DNA of 21,856 nucleotides from Ch71 sp050945695 (GTDB lineage Bacteria; Chloroflexota; Anaerolineae; DRVO01): contig JBMNTK010000039.1 of assembly GCA_050945695.1 (NCBI GenBank), positions 1-21,856 of the forward strand, in the 5' to 3' direction. The position numbers and the translations under genes are program-made. The notes beneath the pieces were generated by a model. The model made no database searches. It had not been told where the DNA came from and saw only the letters and a program-made list of their open reading frames with translations. Positions 14,107-21,762 of this stretch are shown piece after piece; positions within the stretch are counted from its first letter, which is position 1; the number at the start of each line of letters is the position of its first letter.

Positions 14107-16216
14107 GAGCCAGGACCTGATCCTCGCTGAACCCGGCATAGGAAGTCACCGTGAAGCTCCGCGCCAGTCGCCCCTCTTCTTCTCGGTCTGGCTGAGAGGC
14201 GGTGATGGCGACGATTCGCGGGCCGCTGCCGGGGCCATCAGGCCGGAGGGCTCGCGCCACCGCTCTGCCCTCCAACCCGGGGAGGGCCATGTCCAGGAGC
14301 ACCACGTCCGGTCGGAACTCCCGGGCTCTCTCCAGTGCCGCCTGGCCATCGTAGGCGGCGGCCACGTCGTAGCGTTCGCCCTGCGCGCTTAGGATCCGCT
14401 CCAACAGGCGCACGAACGAGGGATCATCGTCCACAATGAGGACTCGGCGAGTCCCGTCGCCATCGCCCAAGGCACCTAGAAGACGCTCCGGGCCGACTGG
14501 CTTCACCAGCCATTCGTCGCAGTACTCGGACGCACTGGCGCCACCCGCCGCCGGCAGGCTGCACTGTACCACGACCACCGGTTCCCCCAGCAGCGGCGCC
14601 GGGGCGCTGGCGGTGGCGGTATCGGGTTCGGGCGGCGTGCTGATGATCACGGCTCGCGGGTGCAGCTCCCGCGTCCAGCGCACGGCGTCCCCCAGACCTG
14701 CCGCTTGGACGACCGCGATGCCGTCTAGGTGTCGGTGCAGGTAGGCGGCCGTGCCTTCCGTGCCCACCACTACCACGGTCTCAGCTGCACCTTGAGCATC
14801 CGAGAGACTGACTTGGGGGGACGTGAGCGGCGCGAGCTGAGAGACGTGCTTCTCCACCAGGGGTACCGTGAAGCAGAACCTGCTCCCCTTGCCCAACTCG
14901 CTCTCCGCCCAGATGCGACCCCCGTGGGCGACCACGAACCGCTTGGCGATGGCCAAGCCCAGCCCCTTTCCCGCAGCGGCGAGCCCTTCCTGGCCTGGCC
15001 TTACGGCCTGGTGGAACTCGGAGAAGATGCCGTCCAGATCCTCCGGCGGAATCCCCGGCCCGGTGTCGGTTACACAGACGAGCATGTCGTCACCCACCAC
15101 CCGGGCCGATAGCTCCACCTCGCCGGCGAGGGTGAACCGGCAGGCATTGGCCAGCAGGTTCAGGAGCACCTGCATGATACGCGTGCGATCCAAGCGCAGT
15201 TCAGGAAGCGAGGCCGGCAGGGTGAGCTTCAGCCGTACCTGCTCCTTCTTGAAGAGGAGCCTGGAGGCGATGTCTGCCGCCTCCTGCATGAGCGCCTTCA
15301 GGTCGGTGGACTCCCGACGGACCGGCATCCTCAGGGACTGCGCCCGCGCCAGGTCGAGGATGTCGTCCACCAGCTCCGAGAGGTACCGGGCGCTCAGCTG
15401 CATCTCGCTGATGTCACGACGGAGCTCCGGGGTCCACGCCACGCCCCGGTACACCTCGGGGTAGCGCTGCATCATCTCCAGGAAGCCGAGGATGACGTTG
15501 AGAGGTGTGCGGAGCTCGTGGCTCACGGTGGTGGCGAACTGCTCCTTGAGCCGGCGCGCCTCCACCGCCTCGCCTTGCGCTTGAGCCAGTTCGCGCAGGC
15601 TCCGCTTGAGGAGCCCGTTGGAGACCCGCAGGGCGCTGTTGAGCCGGTTCACCTCTTGGCGGCGAGTCTGTATCTCTCTGGCCATCTCGGTCACGCCCGC
15701 GACGTGATGCCAGCAGTCGCGCAGCGTCTGCCGCAGGCCGAGGACGGACAGAGTGGTGAACACGGCCACGGATAGCAGGAGCAGCCGCTGAGCCCACAGC
15801 GTCTCCACTGGGACCGGCCCTCCGGCCGCAACCAGGACGCAGCCCACCAGGGCGACGAAGACTGCCGATCCGGTGGGCAGCAGAAACGCTGCCTGGAGAA
15901 CCGGCACCAGGTAGAAGGAGGCCGCGGCTTCGTGGCGGAGGTGGACGTGGGCGCAGTAGATGGCGACGAGGGTGACCGCTACGGCAACTACTGATTTGAC
16001 CGACGCGGAGCCGAGCCTAACCAGATTGATTGCGATCAAGAGGGAGGCGCCAACGACCGTGAGCGCCACCAGCCTCAGGTCGGATTCGGGGAGAGAGACC
16101 TGCTGATACCATCCCAGGAGGGCCACAGCAGAGAGCACGGCGGCTGCCTTCCACAGCATGCCCTCTTGGAGCTCGGCCCAGTTCTGCCGGACGTACGCCT
16201 CAGAGGGACCCACCAT
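14012..16216 (-). CDS. Membrane-bound hybrid histidine kinase with two receiver-like domains
   Basis: 734 residues. Several hydrophobic segments at about 22-165 form a membrane sensor with little periplasmic sequence (MASE-like, family not recognised). A coiled-coil stretch (about 175-225) leads to a HisKA domain with His233 in TTVSHELRTPLN. The HATPase has N-box Asn357 (NLLANA), DTGPGIP (384-390) and GKGLGLAI (417-424), so the kinase core looks active. A receiver-like segment at about 478-582 has Ser526 where the phospho-Asp should be but keeps Lys572-Pro573. The last receiver (591-708) has DDD, Asp642 and Thr672 but Ala where the conserved Lys is expected. The ATG follows GGAGG by 5 nt. It is downstream of the isomerase gene at 16316 on the same strand, across a strong inverted repeat. 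Its 3' end overlaps the convergent HTH/receiver gene by 95 bp. Confidence 0.9.
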   Translation of the reverse strand: MVGPSEAYVRQNWAELQEGMLWKAAAVLSAVALLGWYQQVSLPESDLRLVALTVVGASLLIAINLVRLGSASVKSVVAVAVTLVAIYCAHVHLRHEAAASFYLVPVLQAAFLLPTGSAVFVALVGCVLVAAGGPVPVETLWAQRLLLLSVAVFTTLSVLGLRQTLRDCWHHVAGVTEMAREIQTRRQEVNRLNSALRVSNGLLKRSLRELAQAQGEAVEARRLKEQFATTVSHELRTPLNVILGFLEMMQRYPEVYRGVAWTPELRRDISEMQLSARYLSELVDDILDLARAQSLRMPVRRESTDLKALMQEAADIASRLLFKKEQVRLKLTLPASLPELRLDRTRIMQVLLNLLANACRFTLAGEVELSARVVGDDMLVCVTDTGPGIPPEDLDGIFSEFHQAVRPGQEGLAAAGKGLGLAIAKRFVVAHGGRIWAESELGKGSRFCFTVPLVEKHVSQLAPLTSPQVSLSDAQGAAETVVVVGTEGTAAYLHRHLDGIAVVQAAGLGDAVRWTRELHPRAVIISTPPEPDTATASAPAPLLGEPVVVVQCSLPAAGGASASEYCDEWLVKPVGPERLLGALGDGDGTRRVLIVDDDPSFVRLLERILSAQGERYDVAAAYDGQAALERAREFRPDVVLLDMALPGLEGRAVARALRPDGPGSGPRIVAITASQPDREEEGRLARSFTVTSYAGFSEDQVLALIRSALENLPPTWLPELPASEFGEGPYATPA

Positions 16217-16245
16217 GTCAACCTCCCCCCTGACCGGCGGGTGGA

Positions 16246-16306
16246 ACGCAGGTAACGCTGACGCGGCGCCGATGAGGGCCGATCAGGGGATCAGCGTTAC
16301 CTGCGT
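16246..16306. repeat. Perfect 16-bp inverted repeat upstream of the hybrid kinase
   Basis: ACGCAGGTAACGCTGA (16246-16261) recurs as its exact reverse complement TCAGCGTTACCTGCGT (16291-16306), 29 nt apart. It begins 10 nt beyond the stop of the upstream isomerase gene on the minus strand and ends 30 nt before the kinase ATG. No T-run follows on the minus strand. It may be a terminator-like stem, a large operator or the ends of a small mobile element. Confidence 0.8.
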
Positions 16307-16315
16307 CCTATTAGG

Positions 16316-17146
16316 CTACAGCAGCGGCTCCAGCAGCCGGATGGCGGCCTTGATGTCCTCGATCTGCTGTGGGCCGCTGATCTCCCGCTCGATGGTGAGG
16401 GCGCCCTGGAAGCCCAGCGACTTGAGCTTGGGCACCAGCCGCGGGAAGTCCACCCGGCCCTGGCCCAGCGGCTTCTCCGGGCCGAGCTTGCGCCCGTTGG
16501 TGGGGTAGTCGCCATCCTTGGCGTGCACCCCGCGCACGTACTGGCCAAACACATCCAGGGCGTCCACCGGGTTGGCCTTGCCGTACATGAGCAGGTTGGC
16601 CGGGTCCAGGTTGATGCCCAGGTTGTCGGTGCCGATGTCCTCGATGGCCCGCAGCAACGTCACCGGGGTCTCTTGTCCGGTCTCGAACCAGAACTGCAGC
16701 CCCCGCTCCCCACAGTAGAGGGCGAGCTCCTTCAGGGCGTCAATGGTGCCGTTGTAACGCGGGTCGTTGGGGTCCTCCGGGATGAAGCCCACGTGCGTGG
16801 TAATGCTCGGTGCGCCCACCTTCTGGGCGAAGTCGGCCCCGGCCTTCAGTGCCTCCAGGCGCTGGGCGCGCGGCCACTCAGGCACCAAGCCAATGGTGCG
16901 CGGACCGGTAACCAGGTCCCAGATGCGCCAACCGGGGGTCCCCGCCCAGATGGTGGTCACCTCTATCTCGTACTTCTTGGAGGCGGCGATCAGGCGCTCG
17001 ACCATCTCGTCGGTGTACAGCTGCGGATCCCAGTTAGACACCTGGCACGTGGGCAGGCCCAGCTCGCGTACCTTGGCCAGCTCTTCCTCCGGCCCCTTGC
17101 CCAATGCCACCATCGTACCCAGCTTCAGCTTGGCCACGTTTTCCAT
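16316..17146 (-). CDS. Sugar phosphate isomerase/epimerase-like TIM-barrel protein (xylose isomerase-like)
   Basis: This 276-residue protein of the AP endonuclease 2 / xylose-isomerase-like TIM-barrel superfamily usually binds a divalent metal and isomerises or epimerises keto sugars, or dehydrates inositol derivatives. Likely metal and acid-base residues lie at strand ends: His118 (ITTHVGF), Glu155 (FWFETGQE), Asp181 (NLDPANL), His208 (GVHAKDGDY) and Glu253 (TIERE). The PxxxGRKLGPEKPLGQGRVDF segment near the end is typical. It is downstream of a related isomerase and a MocA-type dehydrogenase on the same strand, so they probably act on one substrate. Start choice is uncertain: ATG at 17146 abuts AAGGGGGG, whereas GTG at 17137 has better spacing. 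The 115-nt gap upstream is filled by the 14-bp repeat array. Confidence 0.88.
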   Translation of the reverse strand: MENVAKLKLGTMVALGKGPEEELAKVRELGLPTCQVSNWDPQLYTDEMVERLIAASKKYEIEVTTIWAGTPGWRIWDLVTGPRTIGLVPEWPRAQRLEALKAGADFAQKVGAPSITTHVGFIPEDPNDPRYNGTIDALKELALYCGERGLQFWFETGQETPVTLLRAIEDIGTDNLGINLDPANLLMYGKANPVDALDVFGQYVRGVHAKDGDYPTNGRKLGPEKPLGQGRVDFPRLVPKLKSLGFQGALTIEREISGPQQIEDIKAAIRLLEPLL

Positions 17147-17161
17147 CCCCCCTTACTGACT

Positions 17162-17261
17162 CGTGACACGTGAACCGTGACACGTGAAGCGTGACCCGTG
17201 AAGGGCGATGCTTGTCACTTGTCACGAATCACGTGTCACTCGTCACGTGTCACGGTTCACG
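17162..17261. repeat. Inverted array of 14-bp tandem repeats
   Basis: Three 14-bp units CGTGACACGTGAAS/CGTGACCCGTGAAG stand head to tail at 17162-17203. After an 11-nt spacer, three units and a part of the reverse-complement type (TCACGTGTCACKSK-like) run from 17215 to 17261. Within this, 17169-17187 and 17243-17261 are a perfect 19-bp inverted pair, so the whole can fold into one long imperfect hairpin. It ends exactly at the stop codon of the upstream minus-strand gene and almost fills the gap between the two isomerase genes. Confidence 0.9.
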
Positions 17262-18068
17262 CTAGAATCCTACGCGCTCCAGCACGCCGGCTATGTAGCC
17301 GAGGCCCAACTTACCGGCCTGCACCGCCCCCTCTGGGTCCTGGGGACCAAGGGTCTCGATCAGGCAGGGGCCGCCGGTGAAGCCGCCCTCCTTGAGCACC
17401 CGGAACACGGCCTCGAAGTCCACCTGACCTGAACCCGGGGTGACGTTGACGCTGGGCTTGCCGTCCGCCTCGATCACGCAGTCCTTGACGCACACCCCCA
17501 CGGTGATCCCATCGAAGTAGCGGGCCTCGGCCACCGGGTCGAGCTGCTTGTAATAGAGGATGTTGCCCGGGTCGTACCAAGCCTGGAAGCCGGGATGCCC
17601 CACCCTGTTGACCACGTCGGCCGTCTCGCTGCCGGAGGTGGAGATGCCTCCGTGCGGCTTGATGCCGATGATGAGGCCCCGCTCGTGGGCATAGGGGCTG
17701 ACAGCCTTCATGATCTCGATGTAGGTGTCATAGGTCTCCGGCTTGTGGGCGCCCATCTCCAGCAGGTGCTTGGCGCCGACAGCCACGGCCCGGTCAATGA
17801 ACTGCTGGTAGCGCTTGATAGCCTCGTCCTTGTCCACGTCGAAGCTGACATGAGCCAGTACGGCGTGCAGCCGCATGCCCCGCGCGTCGAACAGCCGGTG
17901 CATCTCCTCGATCTCGGAGTAGGGGGTGTTCCACTCCACATAGGCGCCGCCACCGGGACGACCCAGCAGCCCAACGTGATTGGTGCCGCATGACTGAATG
18001 GCGGTCAGGGCTTCCTCCAGCGGGAGGGGGAGAAACGGGCGGTTGAAGAAGCCTAGCATGGTTTCCAT
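17262..18068 (-). CDS. Sugar phosphate isomerase/epimerase-like TIM-barrel protein
   Basis: This second xylose-isomerase-like barrel of about 268 residues is only distantly similar to its neighbour. Likely active-site positions are Glu104 (LLEMGAH), Lys137/His139 (GIKPHGG, where the metal-binding Glu of the family is not obvious), Asp166 (WYDPGN), Lys195-Asp196 (CVKDC) and Glu238 (LIETLG). The family converts sugars or sugar acids using a divalent metal. The ATG at 18068 overlaps the upstream dehydrogenase stop by one base (TGATG), with GAGGT 7 nt before it; a GTG one codon earlier (18071) is possible. Translational coupling indicates joint function with the dehydrogenase. The substrate is unknown. 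Confidence 0.87.
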   Translation of the reverse strand: METMLGFFNRPFLPLPLEEALTAIQSCGTNHVGLLGRPGGGAYVEWNTPYSEIEEMHRLFDARGMRLHAVLAHVSFDVDKDEAIKRYQQFIDRAVAVGAKHLLEMGAHKPETYDTYIEIMKAVSPYAHERGLIIGIKPHGGISTSGSETADVVNRVGHPGFQAWYDPGNILYYKQLDPVAEARYFDGITVGVCVKDCVIEADGKPSVNVTPGSGQVDFEAVFRVLKEGGFTGGPCLIETLGPQDPEGAVQAGKLGLGYIAGVLERVGF

Positions 18069-19096
18069 CACACTGACCTCGGATCAATTGGTTGGCCCGT
18101 CTCCGCGGAGCGGAGCGCGGCAAGCGAGATTCGCAGTGCGGCAAGGCCGTCCTCGCCCGTAGCTGTGGGTGACCCACCGGTGCGGACAGCCTGGGCGAAG
18201 GCTTCGGCCTGACGGCGCATGGCCTCCACCATGACGTCCTCGCCGTACGGGCCAAATGTAGCCGCCTCGCCCCCCTCGGTCAACAGGTGCACGGAGTCCA
18301 CCTCGGGCCGCATGAGCCCCTTGGGACCCCACACCTCGGCAAACGTGGCGCCGCTCACCCCAGGGGGCAGGCCCCAGCTGATACTCAGGGCTCCCACATC
18401 ACCGGAGGCGTAGCGCACCAAGAGCGAGACGGTGTCCGGGGCCAGCTGCTTGATCTTGGCCAACTCCGGCCGCCCCGTGGCCATGGTGAAGCCTTGCGCC
18501 TCCACCAGCACCGGCTCCGAATCGAAGGCCAGGCGCCAGAGGTCGAAGCGGTGCGGGCAGAAGTCCACCACCGGGCCGCCGTTCCCGGTCAGCATGTCGT
18601 GCATGGCCACTTTGGGCCGGATGGGCATGGTGAACGTGTATACCCACATCGCCGGCCGGCCGATGGCCCCCTCGCTCATCAGGCGCACGATGTCCCGGGT
18701 GGCCTGAAGCTGGCGCAGCTGAAACCCGATCCCTAGACGCACGTCGTTCCGGCGGGCCGCCTCGATCATCGCCTGGGCCCGTTCCGTGGTAAGGGCGATG
18801 GGCTTTTCACAGAGGACGTGCTTGCCTCTCTCGGCCGCAAAGATCGTCACCTCTGGGTGGTAGTAGGCCGGCACGCACACCGACACCATCTGCACGTCCG
18901 GACGCTCCAGGGCCGGCCGGTAGTCGCTGTAGACGTTCTCCACCCCGTACTCGCTGGCCAGCGCGCTCGCCCGCGCCTGGTCTACATCCGCCACGGCGAC
19001 CACCCGCGTCCCCTCGACCCCGGACCAGGCCCGCACGTGGTTGCGCCCCATCATGCCCGCCCCGACCACACATACCCCGAGCTCCGCTTGAGACAT
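18068..19096 (-). CDS. Gfo/Idh/MocA family NAD(P)-dependent oxidoreductase
   Basis: The 342-residue enzyme has the two-domain architecture of glucose-fructose oxidoreductase / inositol dehydrogenase relatives. The N-terminal Rossmann fold has VVGAGMMGRNH (residues 10-20) for the dinucleotide. The EKP motif (CEKPIAL, Glu97-Lys98-Pro99) supplies the catalytic Lys and cofactor contacts. In the C-terminal domain, DFCPHRFDLWRL gives Asp178, His182 and Asp185 of the usual substrate-binding and catalytic set. Members oxidise or reduce a sugar or inositol hydroxyl. Gene order with two xylose-isomerase-like proteins resembles inositol-type or rare-sugar catabolic operons; this is inference. Start: ATG at 19096 follows GGAGG with 8-nt spacing; a GTG 15 nt upstream precedes that site. 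It is the first gene of its operon and divergent from the NagB-like gene. Confidence 0.93.
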   Translation of the reverse strand: MSQAELGVCVVGAGMMGRNHVRAWSGVEGTRVVAVADVDQARASALASEYGVENVYSDYRPALERPDVQMVSVCVPAYYHPEVTIFAAERGKHVLCEKPIALTTERAQAMIEAARRNDVRLGIGFQLRQLQATRDIVRLMSEGAIGRPAMWVYTFTMPIRPKVAMHDMLTGNGGPVVDFCPHRFDLWRLAFDSEPVLVEAQGFTMATGRPELAKIKQLAPDTVSLLVRYASGDVGALSISWGLPPGVSGATFAEVWGPKGLMRPEVDSVHLLTEGGEAATFGPYGEDVMVEAMRRQAEAFAQAVRTGGSPTATGEDGLAALRISLAALRSAETGQPIDPRSV

Positions 19097-19154
19097 GCGT
19101 CCCTCCTCCACTAGCCTACTCGTTCTGATCAGGACCTCGCCGGCGTAGGCCCGC

Positions 19155-19183
19155 TTGACCGGCCATCACCCCTGTGCTACCAG
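19155..19183 (+). promoter_or_regulatory. Candidate promoter for the NagB-like operon
   Basis: TTGACC (19155-19160), a 17-nt spacer, then TACCAG (19178-19183) preceded by TG one base upstream (extended -10). The -35 is good and the -10 is poor. It lies in the 129-nt divergent gap, 43 nt before the ATG. Confidence 0.35.
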
Positions 19184-19225
19184 TAGCGAATCCGCAAGCA
19201 GGAACACGCGCCAGGAGGCACCCCC

Positions 19226-20068
19226 ATGTACCCATTGCCCACTGCCATCCCGCCCGAGGAACTGGGCCGCGGCAGCCCCATAGGCCTGGAGATCGTAGAC
19301 ACCGACATAGACCTCTACCACCACATGGCCTGGACCATGCTCGATGCCCTCCAGGCCAACAACGCTGCCGGCCGCCCCACCGTCTTCATCGTCCCGGTCG
19401 GCCCCACGGGCCAGTATCGCCGGTTCGCCGCGCTCTGCAACCGCCACAATGTCCCTTGCCAGGACCTGTACCTGTTCAACATGGACGAGTACCTCCAGGA
19501 TGACGGTACCTACGTGCCGATGGACCATCCCTTGAGCTTCCGAGGGTTCATGGAGCGAGAGTACCGCCAGCGCATCCGCGAGGATCTGCGGCCCGCCCCG
19601 GACCACGTCATCTTCCCCGACCCGGCACGCCCCGAATCGGCGGCAGAGCGCATGGCAGAGCTGGGCGGGGTGGAGATCTGCTTCGGTGGCGTGGGCATCA
19701 ACGGGCACATCGCCTTCAACGAGCCCCCCGAGCCGGGCCAGACCATGTCGAACGAGGAGTTCAAGAACCTGCCCACGCGGGTGCTGCCCCTGGCCCGGGA
19801 GAGCCGCACCATCAACGCTCACACTGCGGGCGGAGGCGACCTCCAGGCCGTCCCGGCGCTGGCCATCACCCTGGGCATGCGGGAGCTGCTGGCCGCCCGC
19901 AAGATGCGCTTCTACATGAACCGCCCCTGGCAGAAGTCCATCGCCCGCCGCCTCCTGCACGGACCGGTTACGGCCGCCGTGCCCGCCTCCTTCCTGCAGG
20001 AGCACCCAGACGCTAGCCTGGTCATCACTCGCGAGGTCGCCGAGACTCCGGTGGTGCGGCTGGCGTGA
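19226..20068 (+). CDS. NagB-like glucosamine-6-phosphate deaminase/isomerase family protein
   Basis: The 280-residue protein belongs to the NagB / 6-phosphogluconolactonase fold. NagB converts glucosamine 6-phosphate to fructose 6-phosphate and ammonia in the cytosol. Family motifs are clear: VPVGPTGQY (about 56-64, the phosphate loop region), FNMDEYL with Asp87 (Asp72 of E. coli NagB), and GGVGINGHIAFNEP with His161 and Glu166. The Asp of the usual GxDGH motif is Asn159 here (codon AAC). That Asp takes part in catalysis in E. coli NagB, so the reaction may differ. The ATG has AGGAGG 7 nt upstream. The stop overlaps the next gene's GTG by 4 nt, so this protein and the amidohydrolase are probably made together, reminiscent of nagB-nagA pairs although the amidohydrolase is not NagA. 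Confidence 0.88.
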   Translation: MYPLPTAIPPEELGRGSPIGLEIVDTDIDLYHHMAWTMLDALQANNAAGRPTVFIVPVGPTGQYRRFAALCNRHNVPCQDLYLFNMDEYLQDDGTYVPMDHPLSFRGFMEREYRQRIREDLRPAPDHVIFPDPARPESAAERMAELGGVEICFGGVGINGHIAFNEPPEPGQTMSNEEFKNLPTRVLPLARESRTINAHTAGGGDLQAVPALAITLGMRELLAARKMRFYMNRPWQKSIARRLLHGPVTAAVPASFLQEHPDASLVITREVAETPVVRLA

Positions 20069-20847
20069 GCGGACGTCCGCCTCTCATAGACGCCCACGCC
20101 CACCTGGAGGCCGAGCCCGGCTACCTCGAGGGGCTTCTGCGAGCATGCGACCGGCTCGGCATCGAGCGCGTGTGCATCAGCGGCCTGGGCCCCGCCTTCC
20201 AGATGGCCGGCAACGACGAGGTGAGGCAGGCCCTCGCTGCCCACCCAGACCGTCTCATCGGGTTTCGGTACCTGCGGCTGGGCCAGCACCGGCCCCAGGA
20301 CGTGGACCTGGCCGTAGACGAGGGGTTCCGGGGGCTCAAGTTCACCATCCCCCTCTGGCCCTACGACGACGAGCGCTTCTTCCCCGTCTACGAGCGGGCC
20401 CAGGCCCTGGGCCTTCCCTGCCTGTTTCACGCCGGGATCGTCACCACCCGTCAGTACGTGCGGGGGGTGTCCTCGGCTCGGATGCAGCCCGTCCACCTGG
20501 ACACCATCGCCCACGAGTTCCCCCGGCTGAACCTCATCTGCGCACACCTAGGGATGCCCTGGTACGAGGAAGCGGCCGCGATCGCTCGCATCCTGCCCAA
20601 CGTTTATGTTGACTTGAGCGGCTCACCGGCGGGGTGGAGGGTGCAGAAGGACGCCGAGTTCTTCCGCCGCCTCTTCTACTGGCCCGAAGCCTGGCGCAAG
20701 GTCCTGTGGGGTTCAGACGTCCACTACTCCGACCTGGAGGCGGCCCTGGTGCGCGACCGGGCGCTCACCGAGGAACTGGGGCTGACCCAGGACCAGCGGG
20801 ATGCCTATTTCGGTGGCACGCTGCTATCATTGCTGCCATCAGGGTGA
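20065..20847 (+). CDS. Amidohydrolase-2-type metal-dependent hydrolase
   Basis: This 260-residue TIM-barrel protein resembles the amidohydrolase-2 (ACMSD/TatD-like) group. It has the N-terminal metal motif LIDAHAHLE (His11, His13), Lys92 in GLKFTIPLWP, His122 in LFHAG, His161 in CAHLGMPW and Asp218 in GSDVHYSD, which together make up the usual metal and acid-base set. Such enzymes hydrolyse C-N, C-O or lactone bonds or decarboxylate. It is shorter than NagA and lacks NagA-type sequence. The GTG start overlaps the NagB-like stop in GTGA, implying translational coupling and a shared pathway. Substrate unknown; a sugar lactone or amide is a guess. Confidence 0.87.
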   Translation: MSGRPPLIDAHAHLEAEPGYLEGLLRACDRLGIERVCISGLGPAFQMAGNDEVRQALAAHPDRLIGFRYLRLGQHRPQDVDLAVDEGFRGLKFTIPLWPYDDERFFPVYERAQALGLPCLFHAGIVTTRQYVRGVSSARMQPVHLDTIAHEFPRLNLICAHLGMPWYEEAAAIARILPNVYVDLSGSPAGWRVQKDAEFFRRLFYWPEAWRKVLWGSDVHYSDLEAALVRDRALTEELGLTQDQRDAYFGGTLLSLLPSG

Positions 20848-20869
20848 ACACCGCTATGTCGGTCTCTAG

Positions 20870-20893
20870 CGCCCGGGCCTCAGGGCCCGGGTG
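20870..20893. terminator. GC-rich hairpin between the amidohydrolase and metallo-hydrolase genes
   Basis: CCCGGGCC (20872-20879), loop TCAG, GGCCCGGG (20884-20891), extendable by two pairs at its base. It has no T-run. It lies 22 nt after the amidohydrolase stop and may reduce read-through or mark an mRNA end. Confidence 0.45.
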
Positions 20894-20921
20894 TGCATCT
20901 ATCGCCGTGAGGTAGTCGCTG

Positions 20922-21749
20922 ATGAATCAGTCGCCCCTGACCCTTCGCTTCCTGGGCACCGCCGCCGCTGAGTCGTTCCCGGCCCCCTTCTGCACCTGCC
21001 AGAACTGCCAGGTGGCCCGCCGCAATGGTGGGCGCGACATCCGTCGCCGTAGCGCCCTTCTGGTCAACGATGATCTCCTCATTGACTTCGGCCCCGACGT
21101 CTTCCAGTCCTTCCAGGAGTTCGGCCTGGACGCCACCAACGTCCGCACCCTCCTCATCACCCACGGGCATGCCGATCACCTGGCGACTGACACGTTCGTC
21201 TATCGCACCTACGGGTTCCGCAAGTTCACCGAACTGCCTGAGCTGGACGTCTACGCCCCAGCCGACGCCATAGACGCCATCATGGAGCGCATGGGGACGA
21301 TGCTGGAGTCGGCCCAGTTGAGGCTTCTGCCCATCAAGGGCGGTGACGAGATACAGAGTCACGGCTACACCATCCGTCCACTTCCCGCGGTGCACGGAGG
21401 CGGGAAGCACGAATGCGTGACCTACCTGGTCGAGCGGGATGGCGCCCGCTTCCTCTACGGAACCGATACCGGGCCCTTCCCGGAGCCGGCCTGGGAGATC
21501 CTGGCCCAGTATCCGCCGGCGCTGGCCATCATAGACAGCACCATGGGCCACCTCACCGGCGACAGCCACATGGGCTTCGAGCAGGTCAAGGCCATGGCCG
21601 CGCGGCTGCGGCAGCTGGCCGGCCCCGAAATGCGCGCCATCGCCCACCACTTCTCCCATCAGGCCAACCCCAGCCACGACGAGCTCATGCGGATCTACAT
21701 GCCCGACGACATCGGCGTCTCCTACGACGGCATGCTGGTCGAGGTCTAG
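20922..21749 (+). CDS. PhnP-like metallo-beta-lactamase-fold phosphodiesterase/hydrolase
   Basis: This 275-residue metallo-beta-lactamase-fold hydrolase belongs to the PhnP-like branch. It starts LRFLGTAAAESFPAPFCTCQNC, with the Cys-rich loop (Cys24, 26, 29) that holds an extra zinc in PhnP relatives, followed by ARR and RRRSALLV. The dinuclear metal motif is HGHADH (His81, His83, Asp85, His86), with His158 and Asp182 (LYGTDTGPF) as further ligands. PhnP hydrolyses cyclic phosphodiesters in phosphonate breakdown; no phn genes are present here, and many homologues act on other cyclic phosphates. The ATG follows GAGGT by 8 nt. It lies 74 nt after the amidohydrolase on the same strand, separated by a hairpin, so cotranscription is possible. 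Confidence 0.9.
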   Translation: MNQSPLTLRFLGTAAAESFPAPFCTCQNCQVARRNGGRDIRRRSALLVNDDLLIDFGPDVFQSFQEFGLDATNVRTLLITHGHADHLATDTFVYRTYGFRKFTELPELDVYAPADAIDAIMERMGTMLESAQLRLLPIKGGDEIQSHGYTIRPLPAVHGGGKHECVTYLVERDGARFLYGTDTGPFPEPAWEILAQYPPALAIIDSTMGHLTGDSHMGFEQVKAMAARLRQLAGPEMRAIAHHFSHQANPSHDELMRIYMPDDIGVSYDGMLVEV

Positions 21750-21762
21750 GGGCAAGGCGGTC

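Noticed and set aside
17162..17261. Possible CRISPR array
   Set aside because: The 14-bp units are contiguous, with no unique spacers, are inverted about a centre and no cas gene is near.
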